6,021 nucleotides of DNA from an uncultured Oscillospiraceae bacterium (GTDB taxonomy: Bacteria; Bacillota; Clostridia; Oscillospirales; Acutalibacteraceae), in contig USLV01000091.1 in assembly GCA_900555705.1 (NCBI GenBank), forward strand, positions 1 to 6,021, read 5' to 3'. This document shows, one piece after another, positions 1-5,975 of this stretch. A model generated the notes under the pieces. It searched no databases and was not told where the DNA came from. It saw only the letters and a list, made by a program, of their open reading frames with translations. The translations under genes were made by a program, and so were the position numbers. How positions within the stretch are numbered: position 1 is the first letter of the stretch; each line of letters begins with the position of its first letter.

Positions 1-644
1 TCCGCGGCCGGGAAACCGATCGGCAGACCGTCTCCTACGGCCTGCAGCCCGCTGATTACACCGCCGCCGATATCGCGGTGGACGCGGGCGGTACCAGCTT
101 CACTGTTACGGCGCCGTCCGGAGAGAGCCGCCGCTTCACCACCCGCCTGCTTGGCGCCCATGTCATCCAGAATCTCATCGGCTGCATCGCGGTCGCGCAT
201 ACGCTCGGCATCCCGCTCGAGCAGCTCGTCTATCCTGTCCGGATGCTGAAGCCGGTGCCCCATCGGCTCCAGCTGCTGCCGAACGGCTATATCGACGACG
301 CCTATAATGCGAATCCCGCCGGTTTCCGCGCAGCGCTCGATGTGCTGAGCGGCTTCGACGGCCAGCGGGTGCTCGTCACCCCCGGTATGGTTGAGCTCGG
401 CGAGCGGCAGGACGCACTCAACCGGGAGCTCGGCGTCTATGCCGCCTCCCGCTGCGACTATGCCGTGCTGGTCGGCGAGCGGCAGGCGCCGCCGCTCCGC
501 GAGGGCCTGCTCGAAGGCGGCTTTCCTGCGGAACGCATCTATGTGGCGCGCACCTTACAGGATGGGCTGGCGCATCTCGGCGGTCTGCCTGCTGAGGGTG
601 GCCGCACCGTTCTGCTGGAAAATGATCTGCCGGATAACTTTTGA
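1..644 (+). CDS. murF: MurF-type ligase, 3' part (UDP-MurNAc-tripeptide--D-Ala-D-Ala ligase), 5' end outside window
   Basis: The reading frame is already open at base 3 and runs to TGA at 642-644, giving about 213 C-terminal residues. A GTG at 78 is an internal valine, not a start. MurF is a cytoplasmic ATP-dependent ligase that adds D-Ala-D-Ala to the UDP-MurNAc-tripeptide. The visible part has the end of the central ATPase domain, with the helix LLGAHVIQNLIGCIAVAHTL (fragment residues about 49-68), then the C-terminal Rossmann-like domain with PHRLQL, the Mur-ligase signature IDDAYNANP (about 97-105), VTPGMVELGE and a LENDLPDNF terminus. The P-loop and carbamylated-lysine region lie upstream of the window. 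The ddl gene starts 23 nt after the stop, so the enzyme that makes the dipeptide substrate is next door, which supports MurF over other Mur ligases. A MurF-like paralogue of the Mur ligase family remains possible. Confidence 0.85.
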   Translation, partial: RGRETDRQTVSYGLQPADYTAADIAVDAGGTSFTVTAPSGESRRFTTRLLGAHVIQNLIGCIAVAHTLGIPLEQLVYPVRMLKPVPHRLQLLPNGYIDDAYNANPAGFRAALDVLSGFDGQRVLVTPGMVELGERQDALNRELGVYAASRCDYAVLVGERQAPPLREGLLEGGFPAERIYVARTLQDGLAHLGGLPAEGGRTVLLENDLPDNF

Positions 645-649
645 GCCTT

Positions 650-656
650 GGAAGGG
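650..656 (+). promoter_or_regulatory. Ribosome binding site of ddl
   Basis: GGAAGGG lies 11 nt before the ATG at 668. It decides the start: an in-frame TTG at 641 would add nine residues ahead of the family's conserved MKTRVAVLFGG beginning, would overlap the murF stop and would leave the Shine-Dalgarno inside the coding sequence. Confidence 0.7.
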
Positions 657-667
657 ACGATAGCCAT

Positions 668-1864
668 ATGAAAACAAGAGTTGCAGTGCTGTTCGGCGGT
701 CGAAGCGTCGAGCACGAGGTATCCATCATCTCCGGCCTGCAGGCCTATCACGCGATCGACCGGGATCGTTATGAGCCGCTCGCCGTGTACATCTCCAAAG
801 ACAACAGCTTCTATGTCGGCGAAGGAATCGATCAGATCGAATCCTATAAAAACATGCCGCAGTGCCTTGCGCGGGCGACCCGTGTGCTGCCGATCGCGGC
901 GGGCGGCGGCACCGTCGAGCTCATTCGCTACCCGATGAAAAAATTCGGCAGCAATGTGGTGGCTACTTTTGACGTTGCGGTACCGGTTGTGCACGGTACC
1001 AATGTCGAAGACGGCACCTTGATGGGACAGCTCGAGTTGCTGGGTGTCCCCTACGCCGCCTGCGACGTCACCAGCTCCGCCGTCGGCATGGATAAATTCC
1101 TGATGAAAGCGGCGCTTCGGCAGGCGGCACTGCCTGTGCTCGAGGCGGTACAGTATAGTGGCCGGGAGATCGCGATCGAGGGCGACCGCGTCCTCGATGA
1201 GGTTGAGAGCCGGTTTGCCTATCCCGTCATCGTCAAACCAGTTAACCTTGGCTCCTCGGTCGGTATCTCGAAAGCCGGGGATCGCGCCGCGCTGCGCGCC
1301 GCGCTGGATGAAGCCAGCGGTTTCTCCGCCCGGGTGCTGATCGAACCCGCTGTCACCCATCTGCGCGAAATCAACTGTGCGGTGCTCGGCGACGCAGACG
1401 AGGCCATCCCCTCCGTCTGCGAGCGGCCGGTCAACACCGACGACATCCTCAGCTATCGCGACAAGTATATCAGCGGCGGCAAGGGCGGCGGAAAATCCGG
1501 CGGCATGAGCAGTCTCAAGCGCATCTGTCCGGCGGATATCCCCGATGAGCTCACCAAAACCGTGCAGGAGCTGGCTGTCAAAACCTTCCGCGCGCTTGGC
1601 TGCACCGGCGTCGCCCGTATCGATTTTCTCAACGATACCGAGAGCGGCGAGCTCTGGGTCAATGAGATCAACACCATTCCCGGCTCTCTCGCCTTCTATC
1701 TCTGGGAGGCCGCGGGTATCTCCTTTGCCGAACTGATGAACCGCCTGATTGAGTTGGCCTTCAAGCGGCACCGGGAACGGGAAGCACTCACCTTCCAGTA
1801 TGACACCAATATCCTCGACGGCTTCGGCGGCGCCAAGGGCGCCAAATCCGGCGGCAAAGCCTGA
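668..1864 (+). CDS. ddl: D-alanine--D-alanine ligase (ATP-grasp)
   Basis: This 398-residue cytoplasmic enzyme joins two D-alanines using ATP, supplying the dipeptide for the peptidoglycan stem; MurF upstream consumes it. The N-terminal domain carries VLFGGRSVEHEVS (residues 8-19), where E15 matches the residue that holds the first D-Ala in E. coli DdlB. Then come VHGTNVEDGTLMGQLELLG (108-126), MDKFLMK (141-147), VIVKPVNLGSSVGIS (187-201, ATP-binding K190) and REINCAVLG (233-241). The omega loop has DKY with Y267, matching DdlB Y216, the tyrosine typical of D-Ala-D-Ala rather than D-Ala-D-Lac ligases, so no vancomycin-type specificity is suggested. The C-terminal lobe has ARIDF (R317, D319) and VNEINTIPGS (Mg ligands E333 and N335). 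Two oddities are a Gly/Lys-rich insert in the omega loop (269-279) and a similar tail (387-398). The length is nearer DdlA-type enzymes than DdlB. The gene is probably cotranscribed with murF. Confidence 0.95.
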   Translation: MKTRVAVLFGGRSVEHEVSIISGLQAYHAIDRDRYEPLAVYISKDNSFYVGEGIDQIESYKNMPQCLARATRVLPIAAGGGTVELIRYPMKKFGSNVVATFDVAVPVVHGTNVEDGTLMGQLELLGVPYAACDVTSSAVGMDKFLMKAALRQAALPVLEAVQYSGREIAIEGDRVLDEVESRFAYPVIVKPVNLGSSVGISKAGDRAALRAALDEASGFSARVLIEPAVTHLREINCAVLGDADEAIPSVCERPVNTDDILSYRDKYISGGKGGGKSGGMSSLKRICPADIPDELTKTVQELAVKTFRALGCTGVARIDFLNDTESGELWVNEINTIPGSLAFYLWEAAGISFAELMNRLIELAFKRHREREALTFQYDTNILDGFGGAKGAKSGGKA

Positions 1865-1876
1865 TACAAATATAAG

Positions 1877-1920
1877 ACGCCCCTTCCATTGTGGATTATC
1901 CGCAATGGAAGGGACGTTTT
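1877..1920 (+). terminator. Hairpin terminator after ddl
   Basis: Starting 12 nt after the ddl stop, 1877-1895 pairs with 1899-1917 around a 3-nt loop. The only flaws are one C-A mismatch (1880/1914) and one G-U pair (1892/1902). The stem runs into TTTT (1917-1920). The stem is long and strong but the T-tract is short, so it is a likely rather than perfect intrinsic terminator for the murF-ddl unit. Confidence 0.7.
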
Positions 1921-1932
1921 CGCTGGGCCGCC

Positions 1933-1973
1933 AAAAGCAGACCTCCGCCGTGCTCTTCCGGGCACGGCGGAGG
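1933..1973 (-). terminator. Hairpin terminator of the minus-strand operon
   Basis: A perfect 12-bp GC-rich inverted repeat (1942-1953 with 1962-1973, 8-nt loop) begins 20 nt beyond the minus-strand stop at 1994. Read on the minus strand, the stem is followed by TCTGC and then TTTT (1936-1933). The orientation and position fit termination of the acyltransferase/Ig-like protein unit. The T-run is short and offset by 5 nt, so efficiency is uncertain. Confidence 0.65.
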
Positions 1974-1993
1974 CGCTTCTGATTGTCAATTGA

Positions 1994-2929
1994 TTATTCG
2001 TGATCGTCCGAATCGTTCTTTCCGAACAGTTCATCCAGCGAAACTGCATTCTCCTCGCCATCATGGGCAGCCGCTTCGCCGTTGTCAAAGATCGGCATGC
2101 CCTCCGTATCCGTCTCTTCCTCTTCCGACTCCTCATCCTTCGGCTTGCGAATCAGGAAGAAGTAGACCATCAGGCCCGCCGCAATCAGCAGCAGGATACC
2201 GATCACCAGAATGGCAATCGCCAGCGCGGAGACGGGCCGCATATCCGTATCGTCATCCCCGGGCGCCGCCGTTTCGGTCGCCTCGGTTCCGGATACTTCT
2301 CCGACCATACTTCGCGTTATAGTCGTAGAATAAGAAGGGAAGGACATCTCGCCAGTCGTGCGGACGGTATTCTGCTTCGTTGGTGCTTTTGTCGTCGTAA
2401 CAACCGGCTGCGGAGAAGTTGGCACACTCGGCGGAGGATTTGTCACAGCCGGGCCCAGATTCAGCGTTGCCGTCGCTCCGTCATAGCTCAATACACGGCC
2501 ATCAAAGGGCTCCAGCGTACAGACCACTTTATTCGGCTTATTGGCAACCGAGAGAACCAGTTTTCCAAGCGTATCCGTCTTCTGTGGTGCATAGACGTTG
2601 CCATCCACCTGAAAGACCAGAGGTGCACCGGCGACTCCCTGGCCATTTTCATCTTTCACGAACGCCTGAATGGTATTCTCACGATAGGTCAGCTCAATTG
2701 TTGTGCTCAGAACCTCTTTTGCAGTCGGCTCAGTCGGTTCGGCCGTCGTGATTGCAGAAGTGGTCGTCGGATCAGTTTTCGTCGTGATATTACCATCCGG
2801 GACATTCTCCGTCGTCTCAACGGTAGCAATCGTCGTATTGACAGCGTCCCCGGTCTCCTCCGCCGGCACACCGAGCGGCAGAATCAGACACAAAGCGGTC
2901 GCCGTCATCGCACAAATCCATTTCTTCAT
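1994..2929 (-). CDS. Exported single-span membrane protein: Ig-like domain, Thr-rich stalks, acidic cytoplasmic tail
   Basis: This 311-residue protein is not one I recognise by name. Its layout is clear: a signal peptide (MKKW, hydrophobic core about 7-20, likely cleavage after VPA at 23); a Thr-rich segment (about 30-72); a beta-rich region (about 75-158) whose DENGQGVAGAPLVFQVDG and TDTLGKLVLSV pattern resembles bacterial Ig-like (Big/invasin-type) repeats; a Pro/Thr/Ser-rich stalk (about 160-225); one membrane span (about 234-260) followed by RKPK; and a 50-residue tail very rich in Glu and Asp that ends near VSLDELFG. The predicted topology puts the Ig-like domain outside and the acidic tail in the cytoplasm. 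GGGGAG on the minus strand (2944-2939) sits 9 nt before the ATG. It follows the acyltransferase gene by 37 nt with no terminator between, so the two are probably cotranscribed. The stalks look suited to O-glycosylation or to spanning the wall, but that is inference. The function is unknown. Confidence 0.8.
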   Translation of the reverse strand: MKKWICAMTATALCLILPLGVPAEETGDAVNTTIATVETTENVPDGNITTKTDPTTTSAITTAEPTEPTAKEVLSTTIELTYRENTIQAFVKDENGQGVAGAPLVFQVDGNVYAPQKTDTLGKLVLSVANKPNKVVCTLEPFDGRVLSYDGATATLNLGPAVTNPPPSVPTSPQPVVTTTKAPTKQNTVRTTGEMSFPSYSTTITRSMVGEVSGTEATETAAPGDDDTDMRPVSALAIAILVIGILLLIAAGLMVYFFLIRKPKDEESEEEETDTEGMPIFDNGEAAAHDGEENAVSLDELFGKNDSDDHE

Positions 2930-2966
2930 TCCTGATTTCTCCCCTATTTCATCACAGCATTATCAC

Positions 2967-4055
2967 TCAGCGTCCGCCCAAAAAGAGAAAACGCGTCGCT
3001 TTTGTTTTTCGAAGTGCAGCCGCCGAAATCAACGCCAGCAAAAGCACCAGCGCCGGTACCAGCAGCAGCGACACTATCGGCGGGAGCCACCGCATCACCG
3101 GCGTCAGCAACAATACAAACAGCTCATGAATCAAATAGACACCAAAGGACAGACCCGCGAGGGAAGCCGCCATCTGTGAGCTGGGACGCCCAGTATCCGA
3201 AGCTCGGAAAAACAGAAACACACAGGCAGCCATCACCACCACGTTCGGCATGAAATATTGATAAAACACACCGTTCAACTCGCCCGCCCCAAGCGTCATC
3301 ATATAGGTGGCCGCGGTCGTCACCAACGCCGCTGCCGCGTAACCGACTACCAGCCAGCGACGGCGCGGAATCTTTTCGGTCGTCGCCAGCACCCAGCCAA
3401 GCAGCACATACCCGATATAACCGCCGAGGAAATCCGGATTCGCGTAAGTTTGCAGCGACAGCTCCGGCAGCAGCCCGGCCAACGCGCGCCAAAGTGAGCT
3501 GAACACAAACCAGAGCCCCAGCCCATAGATCAGCAGCCGACGAGGAGCATGCTTCACGAGCAGCCGCAGAAAGGGCAATAATAAGTATATGATCAGCAGG
3601 GCATACAAATACCACAGATGCACCGCTGCGGGCTGGCTCACCAGCGAGCGCAGCGCCTTTGCCAGGACAAATTCGTCCTCCGGACGCAAAATCGACGGCC
3701 AGACGGTCTGCAAAACTATCTGCCAGAGGGCGCGGAAAAGCAGATAGACAACCGACCAGACAGCCAGCGGTACGGCAATCCTCACCACACGATGCCGCAA
3801 AATCCCGCGCGGGGAAAGCGAACGATCGTCTCCCAGGAGTAGCGCTCCTGTCAACATAAAATAGACCGGTACCGCAAAGCGAGAGGCGGAATCCAGCAGA
3901 TTCGCGAGGTGCCAGACAAAACCCGGCATCTGCCCATCCGCTGCCAAATCCGTCACCAGCACCGCACAGACATGGATCAGCACAACCCCCACCATGGCGG
4001 CAAGGCGCAGCGAATCCAAATACGCGATACGGCTCGGTTTCTGAACCTGTTCCAT
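2967..4055 (-). CDS. Membrane acyltransferase, acyltransferase-3 family (WecH/OafA-like)
   Basis: This is a 362-residue polytopic protein with about ten hydrophobic segments and little soluble sequence. It starts with YLDSLRLAAMVGVVLIHV (12-29), which holds the family's conserved arginine (R17) and catalytic-type histidine (H28). Other family marks are SRFAVPVYFMLTGALLL (58-74), HLWYLYALLIIYLLLPFLR (146-164) and SFGVYLIHELFVLLL (303-317). Such enzymes move acyl groups, often acetyl, across the membrane onto sugars, wall polymers or lipids; the acceptor cannot be read from the sequence. The HLWYLYALL motif is closest in style to WecH/YiaH-type members. The ATG at 4055 is chosen because AAGGAG lies 6 nt upstream and the family's N-terminus begins just after it. 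A GTG at 4145 in the same frame would lie upstream of the predicted transcription start. It is the first gene of a two-gene minus-strand unit and its promoter faces that of the Crp/Fnr operon. Confidence 0.88.
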   Translation of the reverse strand: MEQVQKPSRIAYLDSLRLAAMVGVVLIHVCAVLVTDLAADGQMPGFVWHLANLLDSASRFAVPVYFMLTGALLLGDDRSLSPRGILRHRVVRIAVPLAVWSVVYLLFRALWQIVLQTVWPSILRPEDEFVLAKALRSLVSQPAAVHLWYLYALLIIYLLLPFLRLLVKHAPRRLLIYGLGLWFVFSSLWRALAGLLPELSLQTYANPDFLGGYIGYVLLGWVLATTEKIPRRRWLVVGYAAAALVTTAATYMMTLGAGELNGVFYQYFMPNVVVMAACVFLFFRASDTGRPSSQMAASLAGLSFGVYLIHELFVLLLTPVMRWLPPIVSLLLVPALVLLLALISAAALRKTKATRFLFLGGR

Positions 4056-4061
4056 GCCATT

Positions 4062-4067
4062 CTCCTT
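4062..4067 (-). promoter_or_regulatory. Ribosome binding site of the acyltransferase gene
   Basis: AAGGAG on the minus strand, 6 nt before the ATG at 4055, is near-ideal spacing. It fixes the start 30 codons inside the longest open frame, which otherwise begins with GTG at 4145. Confidence 0.8.
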
Positions 4068-4101
4068 TTTCAGCAGAAATGTACATAAAAGATCAGTATT
4101 C

Positions 4102-4130
4102 AGTATAAGGAAAATACCGCAAAATTGCAA
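4102..4130 (-). promoter_or_regulatory. Sigma-A-type promoter of the acyltransferase operon
   Basis: On the minus strand, TTGCAA (-35, 4130-4125; 4 of 6 consensus bases) is followed after exactly 17 bp by TATACT (-10, 4107-4102; 5 of 6). Transcription would begin near 4095, leaving a leader of about 40 nt with the AAGGAG site. The surrounding DNA is AT-rich, unlike the genes. Confidence 0.65.
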
Positions 4131-4190
4131 CAGCCAATATCTCACAAAATATGACAGCGCGCCATTCTCTTTTTGTGCATTCCACTTTAT

Positions 4191-4208
4191 TTGTTATAAG
4201 TTTAACAA
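4191..4208. promoter_or_regulatory. Candidate operator palindrome TTGTTA-N6-TAACAA
   Basis: Perfect 6-bp arms with a 6-nt spacer end 6 bp before the -35 element of the Crp/Fnr gene, centred about 50 bp upstream of its predicted start. Size and symmetry fit a dimeric Crp/Fnr-family site, but the sequence is not a canonical Crp (TGTGA-N6-TCACA) or Fnr (TTGAT-N4-ATCAA) box. Assignment to the adjacent regulator is inference, and chance palindromes are common in AT-rich DNA. Confidence 0.4.
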
Positions 4209-4214
4209 TACCTC

Positions 4215-4243
4215 TTGCTTTTTTTCTCAGAACAGTGTATAAT
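4215..4243 (+). promoter_or_regulatory. Sigma-A-type promoter of the Crp/Fnr-ABC operon
   Basis: TTGCTT (-35, 4215-4220) and a perfect TATAAT (-10, 4238-4243) are separated by 17 bp, with a T-rich spacer. The predicted start is near 4250, giving a leader of roughly 29 nt that contains GGAGG. No other plus-strand promoter this good is visible nearby. Confidence 0.8.
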
Positions 4244-4248
4244 AAAAG

Positions 4249-4264
4249 TGTTCCAAATGGCACA
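4249..4264. promoter_or_regulatory. Candidate autoregulatory operator over the transcription start
   Basis: TGTTCCAAATGGCACA is an inverted repeat with arms TGTtCCA and TGGcACA around AA; 7 of 8 base pairs across the dyad would be expected for a perfect repeat, but the 4th position of each arm does not match and the central AA is unpaired. It covers the predicted +1 of the regulator gene, where a bound protein would block transcription. It may be a regulator site or a chance repeat. Confidence 0.3.
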
Positions 4265-4269
4265 GTTTT

Positions 4270-4274
4270 GGAGG
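4270..4274 (+). promoter_or_regulatory. Ribosome binding site of the Crp/Fnr regulator gene
   Basis: GGAGG lies only 4 nt before the ATG at 4279, closer than usual but strong. No other in-frame start with a comparable site is present before the conserved domain. Confidence 0.65.
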
Positions 4275-4278
4275 CTAT

Positions 4279-4944
4279 ATGAACGTATTCACCCCCTTAC
4301 ATCCCGCATTACGTTCTCTGTTCCTGTTTGAGAACGTGGACGAGTCCGAGCGACAGGCGCTTGCCGCTCTGCTTTCCCCGCCCGAAACTTTCGAGAAGGG
4401 GGAAGTCATCTATTCCGCCGATGCTTTTCGTCGGGCAATGGGTGTGGTGCTGACCGGCGGCGTTCGGGTATACCGCGTTGGAGAACACGGCCAGCGCCTG
4501 CTGATGAACCGGCTGGAGCCGGGGGATACCTTCGGCGTTGCCGCCCTCTTCGGCGGCGACAGCTATGTGACAGATATTGTAGCCGCCCACCGCTCGCAGA
4601 TTCAGTTTATTCGACAGGAGCAGATTCTCTCGATGATCCGGCAGGATGCGCGGATTGCGGAAAACTATATTCGCTTCCTCTCCGACCGCATCCGGTTTCT
4701 CAACAGCCGTATCACCGGTCTTTCCGGCGGCTCGGCGAACGAACGGCTGCTCGCCTTTCTTCGCACACACGCCGATTCCACCGGCGCCGTTTCACTTCCG
4801 GGCGGCATGAGCGAGCTGTCACAGCTATTGGATATGGGCCGTTCCAGTCTTTACCGTTCGTTGGATTCTCTCGAACAGGCGGGGCTGCTCCGCCGCGAGG
4901 GCAAAACCATATATTACCTTTCAGAAGGAGAACACAACACATGA
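4279..4944 (+). CDS. Crp/Fnr-family transcriptional regulator
   Basis: This 221-residue DNA-binding regulator has the two-domain Crp layout: a cyclic-nucleotide-binding-type beta-roll (about 14-125, with FEKGEVIY, GGVRVYRV and LEPGDTFGVAALFGG), a long dimerisation helix (about 120-147), and a C-terminal winged helix (about 153-215) with MSELSQLLDMGRSSLYRSLD as its helix-turn-helix. There is no cysteine anywhere, so it cannot carry an Fnr-type Fe-S cluster. The phosphate-binding stretch reads FGVAALFGGDSYVTD: the Glu and the Arg-Ser that bind cAMP in E. coli Crp are not there, so cAMP is an unlikely ligand. The recognition helix has RSSLYR where Crp has RETVGR, so target sites should differ from the Crp box. 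Its stop overlaps the start of the lipoprotein gene (ATGA, 4941-4944), which suggests translational coupling and a role as local regulator of the transporter. Effector and direction of control are unknown. Confidence 0.9.
   Translation: MNVFTPLHPALRSLFLFENVDESERQALAALLSPPETFEKGEVIYSADAFRRAMGVVLTGGVRVYRVGEHGQRLLMNRLEPGDTFGVAALFGGDSYVTDIVAAHRSQIQFIRQEQILSMIRQDARIAENYIRFLSDRIRFLNSRITGLSGGSANERLLAFLRTHADSTGAVSLPGGMSELSQLLDMGRSSLYRSLDSLEQAGLLRREGKTIYYLSEGEHNT
4923..4930 (+). promoter_or_regulatory. Ribosome binding site of the substrate-binding lipoprotein gene
   Basis: AGAAGGAG lies inside the end of the regulator gene, 10 nt before the ATG at 4941. It supports the overlapping start rather than a later one. 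Confidence 0.75.
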
Positions 4945-5975
4945 ACAAAGCACGTAAATGGATTGCCGCTTTTTTGGCTGTCGCCGCCCTGGCGCTTCCA
5001 CTGGCTGGCTGTTCCACAGAAGAGAACCCTTCCTCGACCGGCTCCACTACGACCACCAAAACGCCGGAATCCTCCACGGAAAAGGCGGAGGTACGCGTCG
5101 CCGCAATCAAAGGGCCGACCGGCGTCGGCATGGTTAACCTGATGAGCAGAAGCGACGCAGCGGAAACCGACAACGACTACACTTTTACCATTGCGTCCTC
5201 GCCGGATGAGGTGGTCGGCAAATTCTCGACCGGCGACGTCGATATCGCCTCGGTGCCCACCAATCTCGCCGCCACGTTGAGTCAGAAGACCGGTGGCAAT
5301 GTGCGGATGTTGGCCGTCAACACCAAAGGGGTGTTGTATATTCTGGAGAACGGCGAGAACATTTCTTCGGTCGCCGACCTGAAGGGCCGGACGATCTATT
5401 CCACCGGCGAGGGCTCCAATCCGGAATACGTTCTGCGCCATATTCTCTCGAAAAACGGTCTGGATCCGGACAAGGATGTCACACTGAAATTTGTGACGGA
5501 AAACGAGGAACTGGTGACACTGCTCGCCACCGGTGAGGCGGAAATCGCCATGGTGCCCGAGCCCAATGTGACCGCTGTGCGGAGCAAAAATGCCAATATC
5601 CGCATCGCGCTCAGCATGACCGACGAATGGGACGCGCTCGACGAAGGCAGCAGCCTGCTGATGGGCTGTGTGATCGCCCGCGCCGATTACGTCGAGGAGA
5701 ACCCGGAGGCAGTCAACGCTTTCCTGCGCGAATACAAGGCGTCCATCGAGGCCGTGTCGGCAGATGTGGACGCGGCCGCCGCACTCTGCGAGCAGTACGG
5801 CATCATTCCGAAGGCCGCCGTCGCGAAGCAGGCGATCCCGAACTGCAACATCACCTATCTCGCGGGACAGGAGATGAAAGACAGCATCAGCGGCTATTTC
5901 CAGGTGCTGTTCGAGGCTGGTCCCAAATCCATCGGAGGGAAGCTGCCGGATGACAACTTCTACTATCTCGGCTAA
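4941..5975 (+). CDS. ABC transporter substrate-binding lipoprotein (TauA/SsuA/NMT1 type)
   Basis: This 344-residue extracellular solute receptor is tethered to the membrane by lipid. The N-terminus is a lipoprotein signal (MNKARK, hydrophobic 8-20, lipobox LAGC at 21-24, acylated C24), followed by a Ser/Thr-rich linker (25-50) and a type II binding-protein fold from about 51. Recognisable family segments are VRVAAIKGPTGVGMVNLM (51-68), STGDVDIASVPTNLAATL (96-113), NTKGVLYILE (127-136), DLKGRTIYSTGEGSNPEYVL (146-165), NGLDPDKDV (172-180), LATGEAEIAMVPEPNV (195-210) and ENPEAVNAFLREYKASIEAV (253-272). The family takes up sulfonates, nitrate, thiamine precursors and other small solutes; nothing here fixes the substrate, and no TPP riboswitch precedes the operon. 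The gene overlaps the regulator by 4 nt (ATGA) and the next gene by 26 nt, so all three are almost certainly one transcript. Confidence 0.9.
   Translation: MNKARKWIAAFLAVAALALPLAGCSTEENPSSTGSTTTTKTPESSTEKAEVRVAAIKGPTGVGMVNLMSRSDAAETDNDYTFTIASSPDEVVGKFSTGDVDIASVPTNLAATLSQKTGGNVRMLAVNTKGVLYILENGENISSVADLKGRTIYSTGEGSNPEYVLRHILSKNGLDPDKDVTLKFVTENEELVTLLATGEAEIAMVPEPNVTAVRSKNANIRIALSMTDEWDALDEGSSLLMGCVIARADYVEENPEAVNAFLREYKASIEAVSADVDAAAALCEQYGIIPKAAVAKQAIPNCNITYLAGQEMKDSISGYFQVLFEAGPKSIGGKLPDDNFYYLG
5934..5939 (+). promoter_or_regulatory. Ribosome binding site of the downstream gene
   Basis: GGAGGG lies 10 nt before the ATG at 5950, inside the lipoprotein gene. Together with the open frame beyond, it supports a translated gene that starts before the lipoprotein stop. 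Confidence 0.6.

Larger units (their letters stand above)
4056..4278. other. Divergent intergenic regulatory region
   Basis: This 223-nt AT-rich stretch separates the acyltransferase operon from the Crp/Fnr operon. It contains one promoter for each direction, two palindromes (4191-4208 and 4249-4264), and a loose inverted repeat CACAAAA/TTTTGTG (4143-4149 and 4171-4177, 21-nt spacer). I see no small gene, no tRNA and no recognisable riboswitch in it. The two predicted transcription starts are about 155 bp apart, so the units could be regulated separately or by a shared site. Confidence 0.7.

Noticed and set aside
1475..1498. Formal Walker A match (GGKGGGKS) in the Ddl omega loop
   Set aside because: Ddl binds ATP through the ATP-grasp fold. 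The match is a by-product of Gly/Lys-rich composition and lacks the surrounding strand-loop-helix context.
539..1771. 410-codon minus-strand open frame opposite murF end and ddl
   Set aside because: It lies antisense to a clearly conserved Ddl. Long antisense frames are common in GC-rich genes, and its product shows no recognisable domain.
668..1864. Possible VanA/VanB-like D-Ala-D-Lac ligase
   Set aside because: The omega loop keeps the DKY tyrosine of D-Ala-D-Ala ligases, and the neighbour is MurF rather than VanH or VanX.
2000..2935. 311-codon plus-strand open frame opposite the Ig-like protein gene
   Set aside because: It mirrors the full extent of the minus-strand gene, is Arg-rich with no recognisable domain, and that gene has a signal peptide, membrane span, RBS and promoter context.
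3124..4086. 320-codon minus-strand frame overlapping the acyltransferase in another frame
   Set aside because: It is out of frame with the acyltransferase family motifs, and its translation is a low-complexity Ala/Gly/Cys-rich shadow.
4056..4145. GTG-initiated 30-residue N-terminal extension of the acyltransferase
   Set aside because: It would begin upstream of the predicted transcription start, has no ribosome binding site, and would place the promoter and AAGGAG inside the coding sequence.
4143..4177. Inverted repeat CACAAAA/TTTTGTG in the divergent intergenic region
   Set aside because: The arms are short, AT-rich and 21 nt apart, and the repeat does not coincide with either promoter. 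It is probably chance.
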